From NCBI RefSeq assembly GCF_013340205.1, contig NZ_BJTG01000001.1, forward strand, positions 124,001-188,000: a stretch of 64,000 nucleotides of DNA. Reading direction: 5' to 3'. The DNA comes from Anaeromyxobacter diazotrophicus. GTDB lineage: Bacteria > Myxococcota > Myxococcia > Myxococcales > Anaeromyxobacteraceae. The number at the start of each line of letters is the position of its first letter. The first letter of the stretch is position 1. The notes beneath the pieces are model-generated. The model was not told the DNA's origin. It ran no database searches and worked only from the letters and a program-made list of their open reading frames with translations. Shown piece by piece: positions 56,860-64,000 of the stretch. Made by a program: the position numbers and the translations under genes.

Positions 56860-58704
56860 ATGATCCGGGGCCTCGAGAGCGCGCGGGCGTGGCTGGGGAA
56901 GGTCCAGGTGGCGACCGAGCTGGAGCGCCGGCAGGCCGTCTCGCTGCAGGTGTTCGCCCTCTTCGGCCTCACCTGCACGGCGGGCCTCGAGTGCTGGCGC
57001 GCGGTGTGGGGCGTCCACGTCCTCGCCGCGACCATCTCGAACACGCTCACCATGCTGGCGCTCCTCGCCGGCGTGTGGGCCATCCGCGCCGGCCGCTTCC
57101 GGCTGGGGGCCTGGATCATCGCCTCGGGCTCGACGCTGGTCCTCGGCGCCGCCATCGGCGCCTCCGGGCTCGTCTACGCGCGCGACGCGCTCAAGAACCT
57201 CGCCATCCCGCTGGCGCTGGCGGCCCTCGTGCTGGGCCGCCGCGCGCTCTGGACCGCGCTCGCGGCGATGCTGGCGTTCATGGCGCTCGCCCTCGGGCGC
57301 GACCACCACCTCCTGGGCGGCGCCGGGCCGCGCCCGAACCCCTCCTCGGAGGAGGTGATGTTCGCGGTCTCGGCGATCGTGCTCGTCCTCCTCGCGATCG
57401 TCCTCGACCGGTTCGGGCTGACCGTGCTCGACGCCTTCGCCGACTCGGAGAGCCGGCGCCGGCAGCTCGAGGCGGCGACGGCCGAGCGCGATCGGGCGGC
57501 GCTCGAGCAGGAGCAGCTCCGCGGCCAGCTCCTGCAGGCGCAGAAGCTCGAGTCGGTGGGGCGCCTGGCCGGGGGGATCGCCCACGACTTCAACAACCTC
57601 CTCACGGTGATCAACGCCTGCAGCGACAGCCTGGTGGCGGAGCTCCCGGAGGGCAGCGCGCTCCAGGGCGACGCGGCCGAGATCCGCGACGCCGGGGCGC
57701 GGGCCGCCGCGCTCACCCAGCAGCTCCTCGCCCTGAGCCGCCAGCAGGTGCTCGAGCCTCGCGTGCTCCAGCTCGACGGCGTGGTCGCGGACGCGCGCCG
57801 GCTGCTGCAGCGGGTCCTCGGCGAGGACGTCGAGCTCGTGATCTCGCTCGGCGACGCCGGCCGGGTGCGGGCCGATCCCAACCAGCTGCACCAGGTGCTC
57901 ATGAACCTGGCGGTGAACGCGCGCGCCGCCATGCCGTCGGGCGGCCGGCTGGTGATCGAGACCTCGCCGGTCGAGATCGACCGTCCGCCCGCCGCAGGCG
58001 CCGCCGGGCCTCGCCCGGGCCGCTACGCCCGGCTCCGGGTGACGGACACCGGGACCGGCATGGACGCCGCGACCCGGCAGCGCATCTTCGAGCCCTTCTT
58101 CACGACCAAGCCGCACGGGCTCGGGACGGGCCTCGGCCTCTCCACCGTCCACGGCATCGTCGACCAGAGCGGCGGGTGCATCGCGGTCGTGAGCGAGGTG
58201 GGCGCCGGCGCGACCTTCGATATCCACCTGCCGCGGGTGGAGGACGCGGCCGACCCGGCGCCGCGCGCGCCGGCCTCGTCTCCGGGCTCGAGCCGCGGCG
58301 GGACGATCCTCGTCGTCGAGGACCAGGCGGAGGTCAGGCGCGTCACCTCCCGGATGCTCCGCGCCGAGGGCTACCAGGTGCTCGAGGCGGGCGGCGCGGA
58401 GGCGGCGCTCGCGGCGGCGGCGGCCCACGCCGGCGCGATCGACCTGCTCGTCTCGGACGTGGTCATGCCCGGCACCTCGGGCCCCGCCCTCGCCGAGCGC
58501 CTCGCCGCGGTCCGGCCCGCGCTCCGCGTCCTGTTCGTGTCGGGCTACGCGCCCGAGGTGGTCGCCCACCACGGGCTCCTCGAGAGCGGCCGCGGCGTCC
58601 TCCAGAAGCCGTTCACCGCCGCCGCGCTCGCCGAGAAGGTGCGCGCGGCGCTGGCGGACGCGCCCGCTGGCGAGGAGCGGGCCGGGGGGCGGCGCGCGAG
58701 CTGA
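56860..58704 (+). CDS. Membrane histidine kinase with C-terminal receiver
   Basis: A 614-residue hybrid kinase. Five to six hydrophobic helices form the N-terminal sensor (about 30-185; SLQVFALFGLTCTAGL, VLAATISNTLTMLALLAGVWAI, VMFAVSAIVLVLLAIVLDRFG). A short coiled coil leads to HisKA with LESVGRLAGGIAHDFNNLLTVINAC, and to HATPase (MNLAVNARAAMPSGG, TDTGTGMD, FFTTKPHGLGTGLGL). A receiver (about 490-605) has ILVVEDQAEV and LLVSDVVMPGTSG. The AHDFNN box is typical of hybrid kinases with receivers on the same chain. No Shine-Dalgarno sequence is visible. No response regulator is adjacent. Confidence 0.9.
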   Translation: MIRGLESARAWLGKVQVATELERRQAVSLQVFALFGLTCTAGLECWRAVWGVHVLAATISNTLTMLALLAGVWAIRAGRFRLGAWIIASGSTLVLGAAIGASGLVYARDALKNLAIPLALAALVLGRRALWTALAAMLAFMALALGRDHHLLGGAGPRPNPSSEEVMFAVSAIVLVLLAIVLDRFGLTVLDAFADSESRRRQLEAATAERDRAALEQEQLRGQLLQAQKLESVGRLAGGIAHDFNNLLTVINACSDSLVAELPEGSALQGDAAEIRDAGARAAALTQQLLALSRQQVLEPRVLQLDGVVADARRLLQRVLGEDVELVISLGDAGRVRADPNQLHQVLMNLAVNARAAMPSGGRLVIETSPVEIDRPPAAGAAGPRPGRYARLRVTDTGTGMDAATRQRIFEPFFTTKPHGLGTGLGLSTVHGIVDQSGGCIAVVSEVGAGATFDIHLPRVEDAADPAPRAPASSPGSSRGGTILVVEDQAEVRRVTSRMLRAEGYQVLEAGGAEAALAAAAAHAGAIDLLVSDVVMPGTSGPALAERLAAVRPALRVLFVSGYAPEVVAHHGLLESGRGVLQKPFTAAALAEKVRAALADAPAGEERAGGRRAS

Positions 58705-58837
58705 GCCTTCGCTGGTGCGCCGACGGCCGAGGGATCGGCCGGCCGGCTCCTGATGGCGGGTCCCCGGTTGCGCGTCGCCGTGGAGCTGGCCGGGGGCTAT
58801 CGCCCTCGCACCGTCACCGCCGGCGGGAGGACCCGAC

Positions 58838-59878
58838 ATGAAGGCGCTCGTCTACCACGGACCCGGAAAGCGCTCCTGGGAGGAGAAGCCGCGGCCCGCG
58901 ATCCAGAAGCCCACCGACGCCGTCGTCCGCGTCGAGCGGACCACCATCTGCGGCACCGACCTGCACATCATGAAGGGCGACGTGCCGGCGGTGACCGACG
59001 GCCGCATCCTGGGGCACGAGGGGGTGGGCGTGGTCGAGGAGGCCGGGCCCGCCGTCTCGAACTTCAGGAAGGGCGACCGGGTCCTCATCTCCTGCATCAC
59101 CTCCTGCGGGCGCTGCGAGGCCTGCAAGAAGGGCATGTACTCGCACTGCGCCGACGGCGGCTGGATCCTCGGCCACCGCATCGACGGCACGCAGGCCGAG
59201 TACGTCCGCATCCCGTACGCGGACACCAGCCTGCACGCCGTCCCGCAGGGCGCGGACGAGGACGCGCTCGTCATGCTGAGCGACATCCTCCCCACCGGGT
59301 TCGAGGTGGGCGTGCTGAACGGCAAGGTGAAGCCGGGCGACACGGTGGCGATCGTCGGCGGCGGCCCGGTCGGCCTGGCGGCGCTCCTCACCGCGCAGTT
59401 CTACTCGCCGGCCGAGCTCATCCTGGTGGACCTCGACGACAACCGCCTCGAGGTGGCGAAGCAGCTCGGCGCCACCCGGCTCGTGAACAGCGGCGACGGG
59501 AAGGCGGTCGCGAAGGTGATGGCGCTCACCGGTGGCAAGGGGGTGGACGTCGCCATCGAGGCGGTCGGCGTCCCCGCCACCTTCGACGTCTGCCAGGACG
59601 TCGTCGCGGCGGGAGGGCACCTCGCCAACGTCGGCGTGCACGGCAAGAGCGTCGCGCTGAAGCTGGAGAAGCTCTGGATCCAGAACGTCACGATCACGAC
59701 CGGGCTCGTGGACACGTACACGACCCCGATGCTGCTCAAGATCGTGACGGCCGGGCGGCTCCAGCCGCGGAAGCTCATCACCCACGAGTTCAAGCTCGAG
59801 GAGGTGATGAAGGCCTACGACACGTTCGGGAACGCCGCGAAGGAGAAGGCGCTGAAGGTCATCCTCCGGGGGGCGTAG
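58838..59878 (+). CDS. Zinc-dependent alcohol dehydrogenase
   Basis: A 346-residue medium-chain dehydrogenase. Catalytic zinc ligands are in TTICGTDLHIMKGD (Cys near residue 38), LGHEGVG (His-Glu near 60), and a further Asp/Cys later. The structural zinc cysteines are SCGRCEACKKGMYSHC (about 90-105). The coenzyme fold has VAIVGGGPVGLAALL, and the Asp in LVDLDDNRLEVA suggests NAD rather than NADP. Sequence style is close to threonine-dehydrogenase-like or broad-range secondary alcohol dehydrogenases. It is read on its own, convergent with a membrane-protein gene. Confidence 0.93.
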   Translation: MKALVYHGPGKRSWEEKPRPAIQKPTDAVVRVERTTICGTDLHIMKGDVPAVTDGRILGHEGVGVVEEAGPAVSNFRKGDRVLISCITSCGRCEACKKGMYSHCADGGWILGHRIDGTQAEYVRIPYADTSLHAVPQGADEDALVMLSDILPTGFEVGVLNGKVKPGDTVAIVGGGPVGLAALLTAQFYSPAELILVDLDDNRLEVAKQLGATRLVNSGDGKAVAKVMALTGGKGVDVAIEAVGVPATFDVCQDVVAAGGHLANVGVHGKSVALKLEKLWIQNVTITTGLVDTYTTPMLLKIVTAGRLQPRKLITHEFKLEEVMKAYDTFGNAAKEKALKVILRGA

Positions 59879-59917
59879 CCGCGCGCGTGCACCCTTCTCC
59901 CGGCGGTGGGCGCGGCG

Positions 59918-60520
59918 CTACTCGCCCGAGGCGCCGCTCCCGGTGCCCCCGAGCGTGCTCTGCGGTTCGGCGACGGAGGCGTCCGCGCCCGGCGCAGGCG
60001 GCGCGCGACCCCCGCCATGGCCGGGGGATGCGCCCCCGTCCTCGACCGCGAGAGACAGCCCTCCCGCCGGCATGGTGCGCGGGAGGTCGATGCCAGGCAT
60101 GAGGAGGAGCAGCCTCGGCCGGGGCGGCTCGGGCGTGAGCTCCGGTGGCGTTCCGGAGCTGAACAGGTCCCAAGCCAGGAGCGCCGCGCAGGGAAGGATC
60201 CGGGTCAACAGATCCGCGCGGACCTCGGACGGATAGGCAGGCCCAGGGTTGGGTGGGGCGTGGAAGAAGGTCTCCTGAGTCAGCGAGAGCGCGATCCACG
60301 ACAAGCCGGCCGTCCAGAGACCCTTGCGACCGCCGACGAGCTTGCCCGCGAGAGGGACAGCGAGCGACCACCCGATATGGGCCGACGCGTTGGTCAGCGC
60401 GGCGTCGCTCTCGAAGATGTTGACGAACTTGCCGCCTCCAAAGACCGGAAGGTTGGGCGCGGTCGGCTGGAGACCCACCGGGAGGGCGACCGCGAGCGAG
60501 AGCAGGAGCGGCGCGAGCAT
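59918..60520 (-). CDS. Probable exported membrane protein, unknown function
   Basis: A 200-residue protein starting MLAPLLLSLAVALPVGLQPTAP, a signal peptide or first helix. FVNIFESDAALTNASAHIGWSLAVPLAGKLVGGRKGLWTAGLSWIALSLTQETFFHAPPNP has one or two further hydrophobic segments with a conserved-looking HIGWSL and ETFFH, recalling YfiM-like small membrane proteins. A Pro/Gly-rich tail (about 150-200) is probably disordered. The frame is open to 60673 upstream, but this ATG is the first that gives a signal sequence. Its codon use is less GC-biased than its neighbours, which might reflect acquisition. Confidence 0.6.
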   Translation of the reverse strand: MLAPLLLSLAVALPVGLQPTAPNLPVFGGGKFVNIFESDAALTNASAHIGWSLAVPLAGKLVGGRKGLWTAGLSWIALSLTQETFFHAPPNPGPAYPSEVRADLLTRILPCAALLAWDLFSSGTPPELTPEPPRPRLLLLMPGIDLPRTMPAGGLSLAVEDGGASPGHGGGRAPPAPGADASVAEPQSTLGGTGSGASGE

Positions 60521-60650
60521 ATGCTGCCTCGCTCCAAGCGTCCGCTCGCCAGTTCGCTCAACACAGGCCTGCTGTGGGTTGGAGCACGTCGGTGACGCGT
60601 ACGGATGGCTTTGGAGGCCTACTCGCACGCCTGCGCTCCGAGCTCCGCGG

Positions 60651-62138
60651 CTACCCCTGCCCGAGCTCGCCAATCCGCGCCGCCGCCGCGCGCAGGCCCC
60701 ACCGGCTCAGCTCCACCGCCCGCGCCGGCGTCGCCGCCTCGGCGTAGCAGCGCAGCTCGGGCGCGTTACCCGACGGGCGGAGGTGCACGATCTCGCCGCT
60801 GGCGAGCGTGACGCGCAAGCCGTCGACCTGGTTCACCTCCGCCACCCCGCCCAGCTCGCGGAAGAAGCCGGCGAGCGCGTCGGGCGACCCGGCGAGCTCG
60901 TCGATGAGCCGGCGGCTCACCGCCGTGGCGAAGTTCCGCAGCCGGTCGCTGGCGGTGTAGCGCGCCGGCAAGCCGGCGCCGAGCTGCGAGAGCGGGACGC
61001 CCCGCTCGGCGGCCAGGGCGAGGAGCGACAGTATCGGCAGCAGCGCGTCGCGGGTGGGCAGCGCGGCCAGGGTGCGCTCCGCGCCGTCCGCGGCGCGCCG
61101 GACCTCGCTCCCCAGCAGGAACCCGCCGTTCGCCTCGTACCCGGCCACGGGGCCCTCGCCGCCGCGGCCCGCCTCGGCCATGGCGGCGATGACGTAGGGC
61201 GAGCCGATCCGCGTACGGATCACCCTGGGGAAGATGCCCCATCGCTCGACGGCGGTGTTGCTGCTCACCGGCGTGACCACGGTGCGCGCGCCCAGGAATC
61301 GGGCGCACAGCATCCCCACCACGTCGCCGCGGAAGAGCGCCCCGGTCTCGTCGCCGACGAGGGGCCGGTCGGCGTCGCCGTCCGTGGAGACGAGGCCGTC
61401 GAGCCGGTGCGCCATCACCCAGGCGCGCGCCTGCTGCTCGTCCGCCTCGCTCACCGCCTCGGTGTCCACCGGCACGAAGGTGTCGGTCCGGCCCAGCGAG
61501 ACGACGTCCGCGCCGAGCTCGGCCAGGAGCTCGGTGATGAGGTCGCGAGCGACGCTCGAGTGCTCGTACACGCCGAGCCGCTTGCCGCGCAGCAGGCCCG
61601 GCGGGAAGAAGCGCAGGTAGCGGTGCCGGTAGAGCTCGCGCGCGGCCTCGTCCACCGCTGGCAGGCGCGGAGGGCTCCGGAGCATGCCGTGCTCGAAGGC
61701 GCCCTCGTCGAGCTCGACCACCGCGTTCACGATGGCGGTCTCGTCCTCCTTCAGGATCTCGCCTGCGCTCCCGTAGAACTTGATGCCGTTCCGGTCGAAC
61801 GGGATGTGGCTGCCCGTGACCATGACCGCCGGGATCCCCTGCTGGAGCGCGTAGTGAGCCAGCGCCGGCGTGGGCAGCGCGCCGCACTGCACCGCGCGCC
61901 AGCCGCGCGCGTGGCAGGCCGCGAGGCACGCCGCCACCATGCGCGGGCTGCTCGGCCGGAGGTCGTGGCCGAGGGCGACCACGGCGTCCCGCCGCGGCGG
62001 GAGGGTGCCCAGGAAGCCGGCGGTGTAGGCGAAGCAGACCCGGTCGGTGAGGGCGTCGACCGTGCCGCGCACGCCGCTCGTGCCGAAGGCTGCGCCCGAT
62101 TGCGCCAGGCTGCTGATGGGGGTTTGCGTGATCGGCAT
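60651..62138 (-). CDS. Phosphohexomutase (phosphomannomutase/phosphoglucomutase family)
   Basis: A 495-residue alpha-D-phosphohexomutase that moves phosphate between C1 and C6 of glucose, mannose or glucosamine. Conserved elements: GTSGVRGTVD at the N-terminus, the phosphoserine loop VTGSHIPFDRNGIKFYG (Ser near residue 108; in this branch HIP replaces the usual HNP), metal-binding STDGDADRPLVGD near 250, sugar-binding GYEANGGFLLG near 325, and the phosphate-binding RPSGNAPELRCYAEA at the end. It fits as a supplier of mannose- or glucose-1-phosphate for surface polysaccharides, next to the dehydratase gene at 62638. Confidence 0.92.
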   Translation of the reverse strand: MPITQTPISSLAQSGAAFGTSGVRGTVDALTDRVCFAYTAGFLGTLPPRRDAVVALGHDLRPSSPRMVAACLAACHARGWRAVQCGALPTPALAHYALQQGIPAVMVTGSHIPFDRNGIKFYGSAGEILKEDETAIVNAVVELDEGAFEHGMLRSPPRLPAVDEAARELYRHRYLRFFPPGLLRGKRLGVYEHSSVARDLITELLAELGADVVSLGRTDTFVPVDTEAVSEADEQQARAWVMAHRLDGLVSTDGDADRPLVGDETGALFRGDVVGMLCARFLGARTVVTPVSSNTAVERWGIFPRVIRTRIGSPYVIAAMAEAGRGGEGPVAGYEANGGFLLGSEVRRAADGAERTLAALPTRDALLPILSLLALAAERGVPLSQLGAGLPARYTASDRLRNFATAVSRRLIDELAGSPDALAGFFRELGGVAEVNQVDGLRVTLASGEIVHLRPSGNAPELRCYAEAATPARAVELSRWGLRAAAARIGELGQG

Positions 62139-62292
62139 CGTTCCAACCCTCCGCGAGGGGTCGCGCCATATCGGGCGCTCGCAGGGCGCGAATCCTGCCG
62201 GAACGAACGGGGGATGTCGAAGAGACTTCCAGGCCGATACGACAGATTTCGCGATCCGCTTCCTCCGGGGAAGAGGGCGCGGCCCCTGATCC

Positions 62293-62520
62293 CTACGCCG
62301 CCGTCCCTGGCAGCTCCCGGCCGTCCACCAGCTTCCCGAGCCGCGTCACGTTTCCGGACGGATCCCTGAGCTCGACCAGCTGCAGCGGGCCGACCCGGGC
62401 GATGGCCTGCGAAACCGCCTCGTCACGCGATTCGGCAGTGCCCCGCGCACGCTGGCTGTTCACGCCGACTGCGGCCCACGTCCAGACGTCGGGCTCGGCT
62501 CGCGCAGCGCTTCGGGCCAC
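62293..62520 (-). CDS. Small hypothetical protein (75 aa)
   Basis: A 75-residue soluble protein with a start chosen at the GTG at 62520 because GGAGG lies 5 bases ahead of it; the frame also opens at TTG 62544. Sequence: AEPDVWTWAAVGVNSQRARGTAESRDEAVSQAIARVGPLQLVELRDPSGNVTRLGKLVDGR. The W-T-W-A..., repeated VxELRDPSG and length recall small DUF2188-like proteins, without certainty. It lies between the phosphohexomutase and the dehydratase, transcribed in the same direction, and is less GC-rich than most genes here. Confidence 0.5.
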   Translation of the reverse strand: MARSAARAEPDVWTWAAVGVNSQRARGTAESRDEAVSQAIARVGPLQLVELRDPSGNVTRLGKLVDGRELPGTAA

Positions 62521-62637
62521 GGCATCCTCCCCAGACAAGTGCAAGACTGGAGAATAACCATGCGGTCTGCGCTGCGCTTTGCCCAGTGCGCGTAACCGCG
62601 CACCCCCACTCTGTTGAGCCGAACCCCTGGGATTCGC

Positions 62638-64000
62638 TCAAGAACGCGCCTGCTGCGCCGGGCGAAACTCCACCACGTTGAGATCGACATCCTCATTTCG
62701 ACTGGGGATCTTCGACACTGGCGCCGGGCGCGTACTCCGGCCACCGGTGTAGGTAGGCACCACGCGCCGGATCGCGTCGAGGACGCCGTCCCTGTCACCG
62801 GTGCTTGCGCTCGCACGCAGCTCCTTCAGCCGCTCCGGTAGATCGGAGGGCGGGGCCGGGCTGCGCGCGACGAGGATGCGGTTCCGGACCTCGCTCGTCT
62901 CCTCCTCCTCTTCGGTGAGCAGCTCCTCGTAGAGCTTCTCTCCCGGCCGGAGGCCGGAGAAGACGATGGGGATGTCCTGGCCCGGCACGTACCCCGCCAT
63001 CGTGATGAGGTTCCGCGCGAGCTGGGCGATCTTGATGGGCTCGCCCATGTCGAGCACGCACAGGTCGCCATAGCCGCCGAGCCCCGCGAGCAGCACGAGC
63101 CCGACCGCCTCGGGGATGGTCATGAAGTACCGGGTGCAATCCGGGTGGGTGACGGTCACCGGCCCGCCGCGCTCGATCTGCTGCTTGAAGATGGGGACCA
63201 CACTGCCGGCCGACCCGAGCACGTTGCCGAACCGGACCGCGGTCATCTTGGTCTTCGAGGCCCGGTCGAGATCGCGGATCACGAACTCCGCGATGCGCTT
63301 CGTGGCACCCATGACCGACGTCGGACGCACCGCCTTGTCGGTCGAGATGAAGACGAGCCGCTCGGCGCCGCAGGCGATCGCCATGCGGGCGACGTTCATG
63401 GTCCCGAAGACGTTGTTCTTCACCGCCTCCTCGGGTGCGTCCTCCATGAGCGGCACGTGTTTGTGCGCCGCCGCGTGGAACACGAGCTGCGGGCGATAGC
63501 GCTCCCCCAGCCGGCCGAGCCGGTCCGGCTCGCGGATGTCGGCCACCTCGGCATGGACGCGCAGCTCCGGGCAGTCCTCCTGGAGCCGGCGCGTCTTGAG
63601 GTAGAGCTCGTTCTCGTTCATGTCCACGAGCACGAGCTCACTCACCCCGTTCATCGCGAGCTGGCGGGAGATCTCGCCGCCGATGGAGCCGCCGGCGCCG
63701 GTGACCATCGCCCGTCGTCCGGAGACGAGCTTCCTGATCTCGCGGTCGTCGAAGGCGATGGCGTCGCGCGGGAGCAGGTCCTCTGGCGAGAGGTCGTGCA
63801 GGATCGCCGCGGAGATCCGCTCGTCCATCTGGGCGAAGGACGCGGGGATTATTTTGAAGCTCGCCTTCGAGCTCTCGCACATCCGGAGGATCTCGCGCAG
63901 CCGCGCCGCCGGCAGATGGGTGATGGCGAGCAGGACCATCGAGACGCCGCGCTCGGCGATGAGCCTCGGCAGCTCGGCGATGGTGCCCAAGACGGGCTTG
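62638..64000 (-). CDS. WbpM/CapD-type nucleotide-sugar dehydratase (5' end outside window)
   Basis: At least 454 residues are present, the N-terminal membrane region lying beyond 64000. The frame is open to the edge (KPVLGTIAELPRLIAERGVSMVLLAIT). The Rossmann motif is RAMVTGAGGSIGGEISRQLAMNGVSELVLVDMNENELY, followed by VFHAAAHKHVPLMEDAPEEAVKNNV and STDKAVRPTSVMGATKR, in which Met replaces the usual Tyr in the S-M-K catalytic set of WbpM-like UDP-GlcNAc 4,6-dehydratases. The product would be a UDP-4-keto-6-deoxy sugar for O-antigen or capsule. The TTG at 63990 is internal, not a real start. Confidence 0.88.
   Translation of the reverse strand, partial: KPVLGTIAELPRLIAERGVSMVLLAITHLPAARLREILRMCESSKASFKIIPASFAQMDERISAAILHDLSPEDLLPRDAIAFDDREIRKLVSGRRAMVTGAGGSIGGEISRQLAMNGVSELVLVDMNENELYLKTRRLQEDCPELRVHAEVADIREPDRLGRLGERYRPQLVFHAAAHKHVPLMEDAPEEAVKNNVFGTMNVARMAIACGAERLVFISTDKAVRPTSVMGATKRIAEFVIRDLDRASKTKMTAVRFGNVLGSAGSVVPIFKQQIERGGPVTVTHPDCTRYFMTIPEAVGLVLLAGLGGYGDLCVLDMGEPIKIAQLARNLITMAGYVPGQDIPIVFSGLRPGEKLYEELLTEEEEETSEVRNRILVARSPAPPSDLPERLKELRASASTGDRDGVLDAIRRVVPTYTGGRSTRPAPVSKIPSRNEDVDLNVVEFRPAQQARS

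Noticed and set aside
62423-62641. 72-residue minus-strand frame overlapping the small 75-aa gene
   Set aside because: It lacks a Shine-Dalgarno sequence and shares its DNA with the better-supported GTG-initiated frame at 62520.
63988-63990. TTG as the start of the dehydratase gene
   Set aside because: The frame stays open to the window edge with family-like residues (KPVLGTI), so it is an internal codon and the true start is outside.

Overview
The window is a stretch of very GC-rich bacterial chromosome with a strong third-position GC bias and frequent GTG and TTG starts. Gene content suggests a Myxococcota (delta-proteobacterial) genome of the Anaeromyxobacter kind: multi-domain two-component proteins, an alternative chemosensory operon with a CheA-receiver fusion and a CheR-TPR fusion, and a GlgE glycan pathway. 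That assignment is an inference from gene content, not a database result. I see no rRNA, tRNA, CRISPR array or transposase. The last gene (62638-64000, minus) runs off the right edge.

Layout. 55-8783: housekeeping genes, all minus strand (HhH-GPD DNA glycosylase, secA, M23 peptidase, PP2C phosphatase, recN, nadK). 8802-12352: rarA, a small SET-domain protein, a lipoprotein and a YqiA-like hydrolase. 12353-12790: a non-coding gap with a hexamer repeat and a MITE-like element bounded by 20-bp inverted repeats. 12791-17476: a sigma-54 activator with its receiver/PAS kinase, then a double-receiver diguanylate cyclase. 17587-23324: an ATP-grasp-like gene, PduO-type cobalamin adenosyltransferase, a pteridine-reductase-like SDR, an IscA/ErpA-type protein, an MBL hydrolase, fabI and mobA. 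23325-25923: a long leader with two DnaA-box-like sites, a DUF3187-like outer membrane protein and two low-complexity secreted proteins.

25929-30232 is a seven-gene Mrp/Mbh-type cation/proton antiporter operon (E-F-G-D'-(E'+B)-C-D, minus strand), most junctions being GTGA overlaps. It lacks the large NuoL-like part of MrpA and follows the gene order of the antiporter half of archaeal membrane-bound hydrogenases. 30416-30844 is a CBS protein. 30856-40208 is a chemosensory operon (cheW, cheR-TPR, cheW, MCP, cheA-REC, cheB, hybrid kinase). 40278-47725 is a glycan operon: malQ, glgE, and one gene fusing maltokinase to glgB, with no treS.

47826-56779 is a mosaic of small stress, redox and metabolic genes: a 17-cysteine Csp-like copper protein, small and coiled-coil proteins, a barrel/AhpD-like fusion, the Fe-S repair protein RIC, rpiA, an NmrA-like protein, a frameshifted EamA transporter, a beta-propeller protein, an Asp/Glu racemase and an FMN reductase. 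56860-64000 holds a membrane hybrid kinase, a zinc alcohol dehydrogenase, a membrane protein, a phosphohexomutase, a small protein and the start-less WbpM/CapD-type nucleotide-sugar dehydratase, the last three suggesting the edge of a surface polysaccharide locus.
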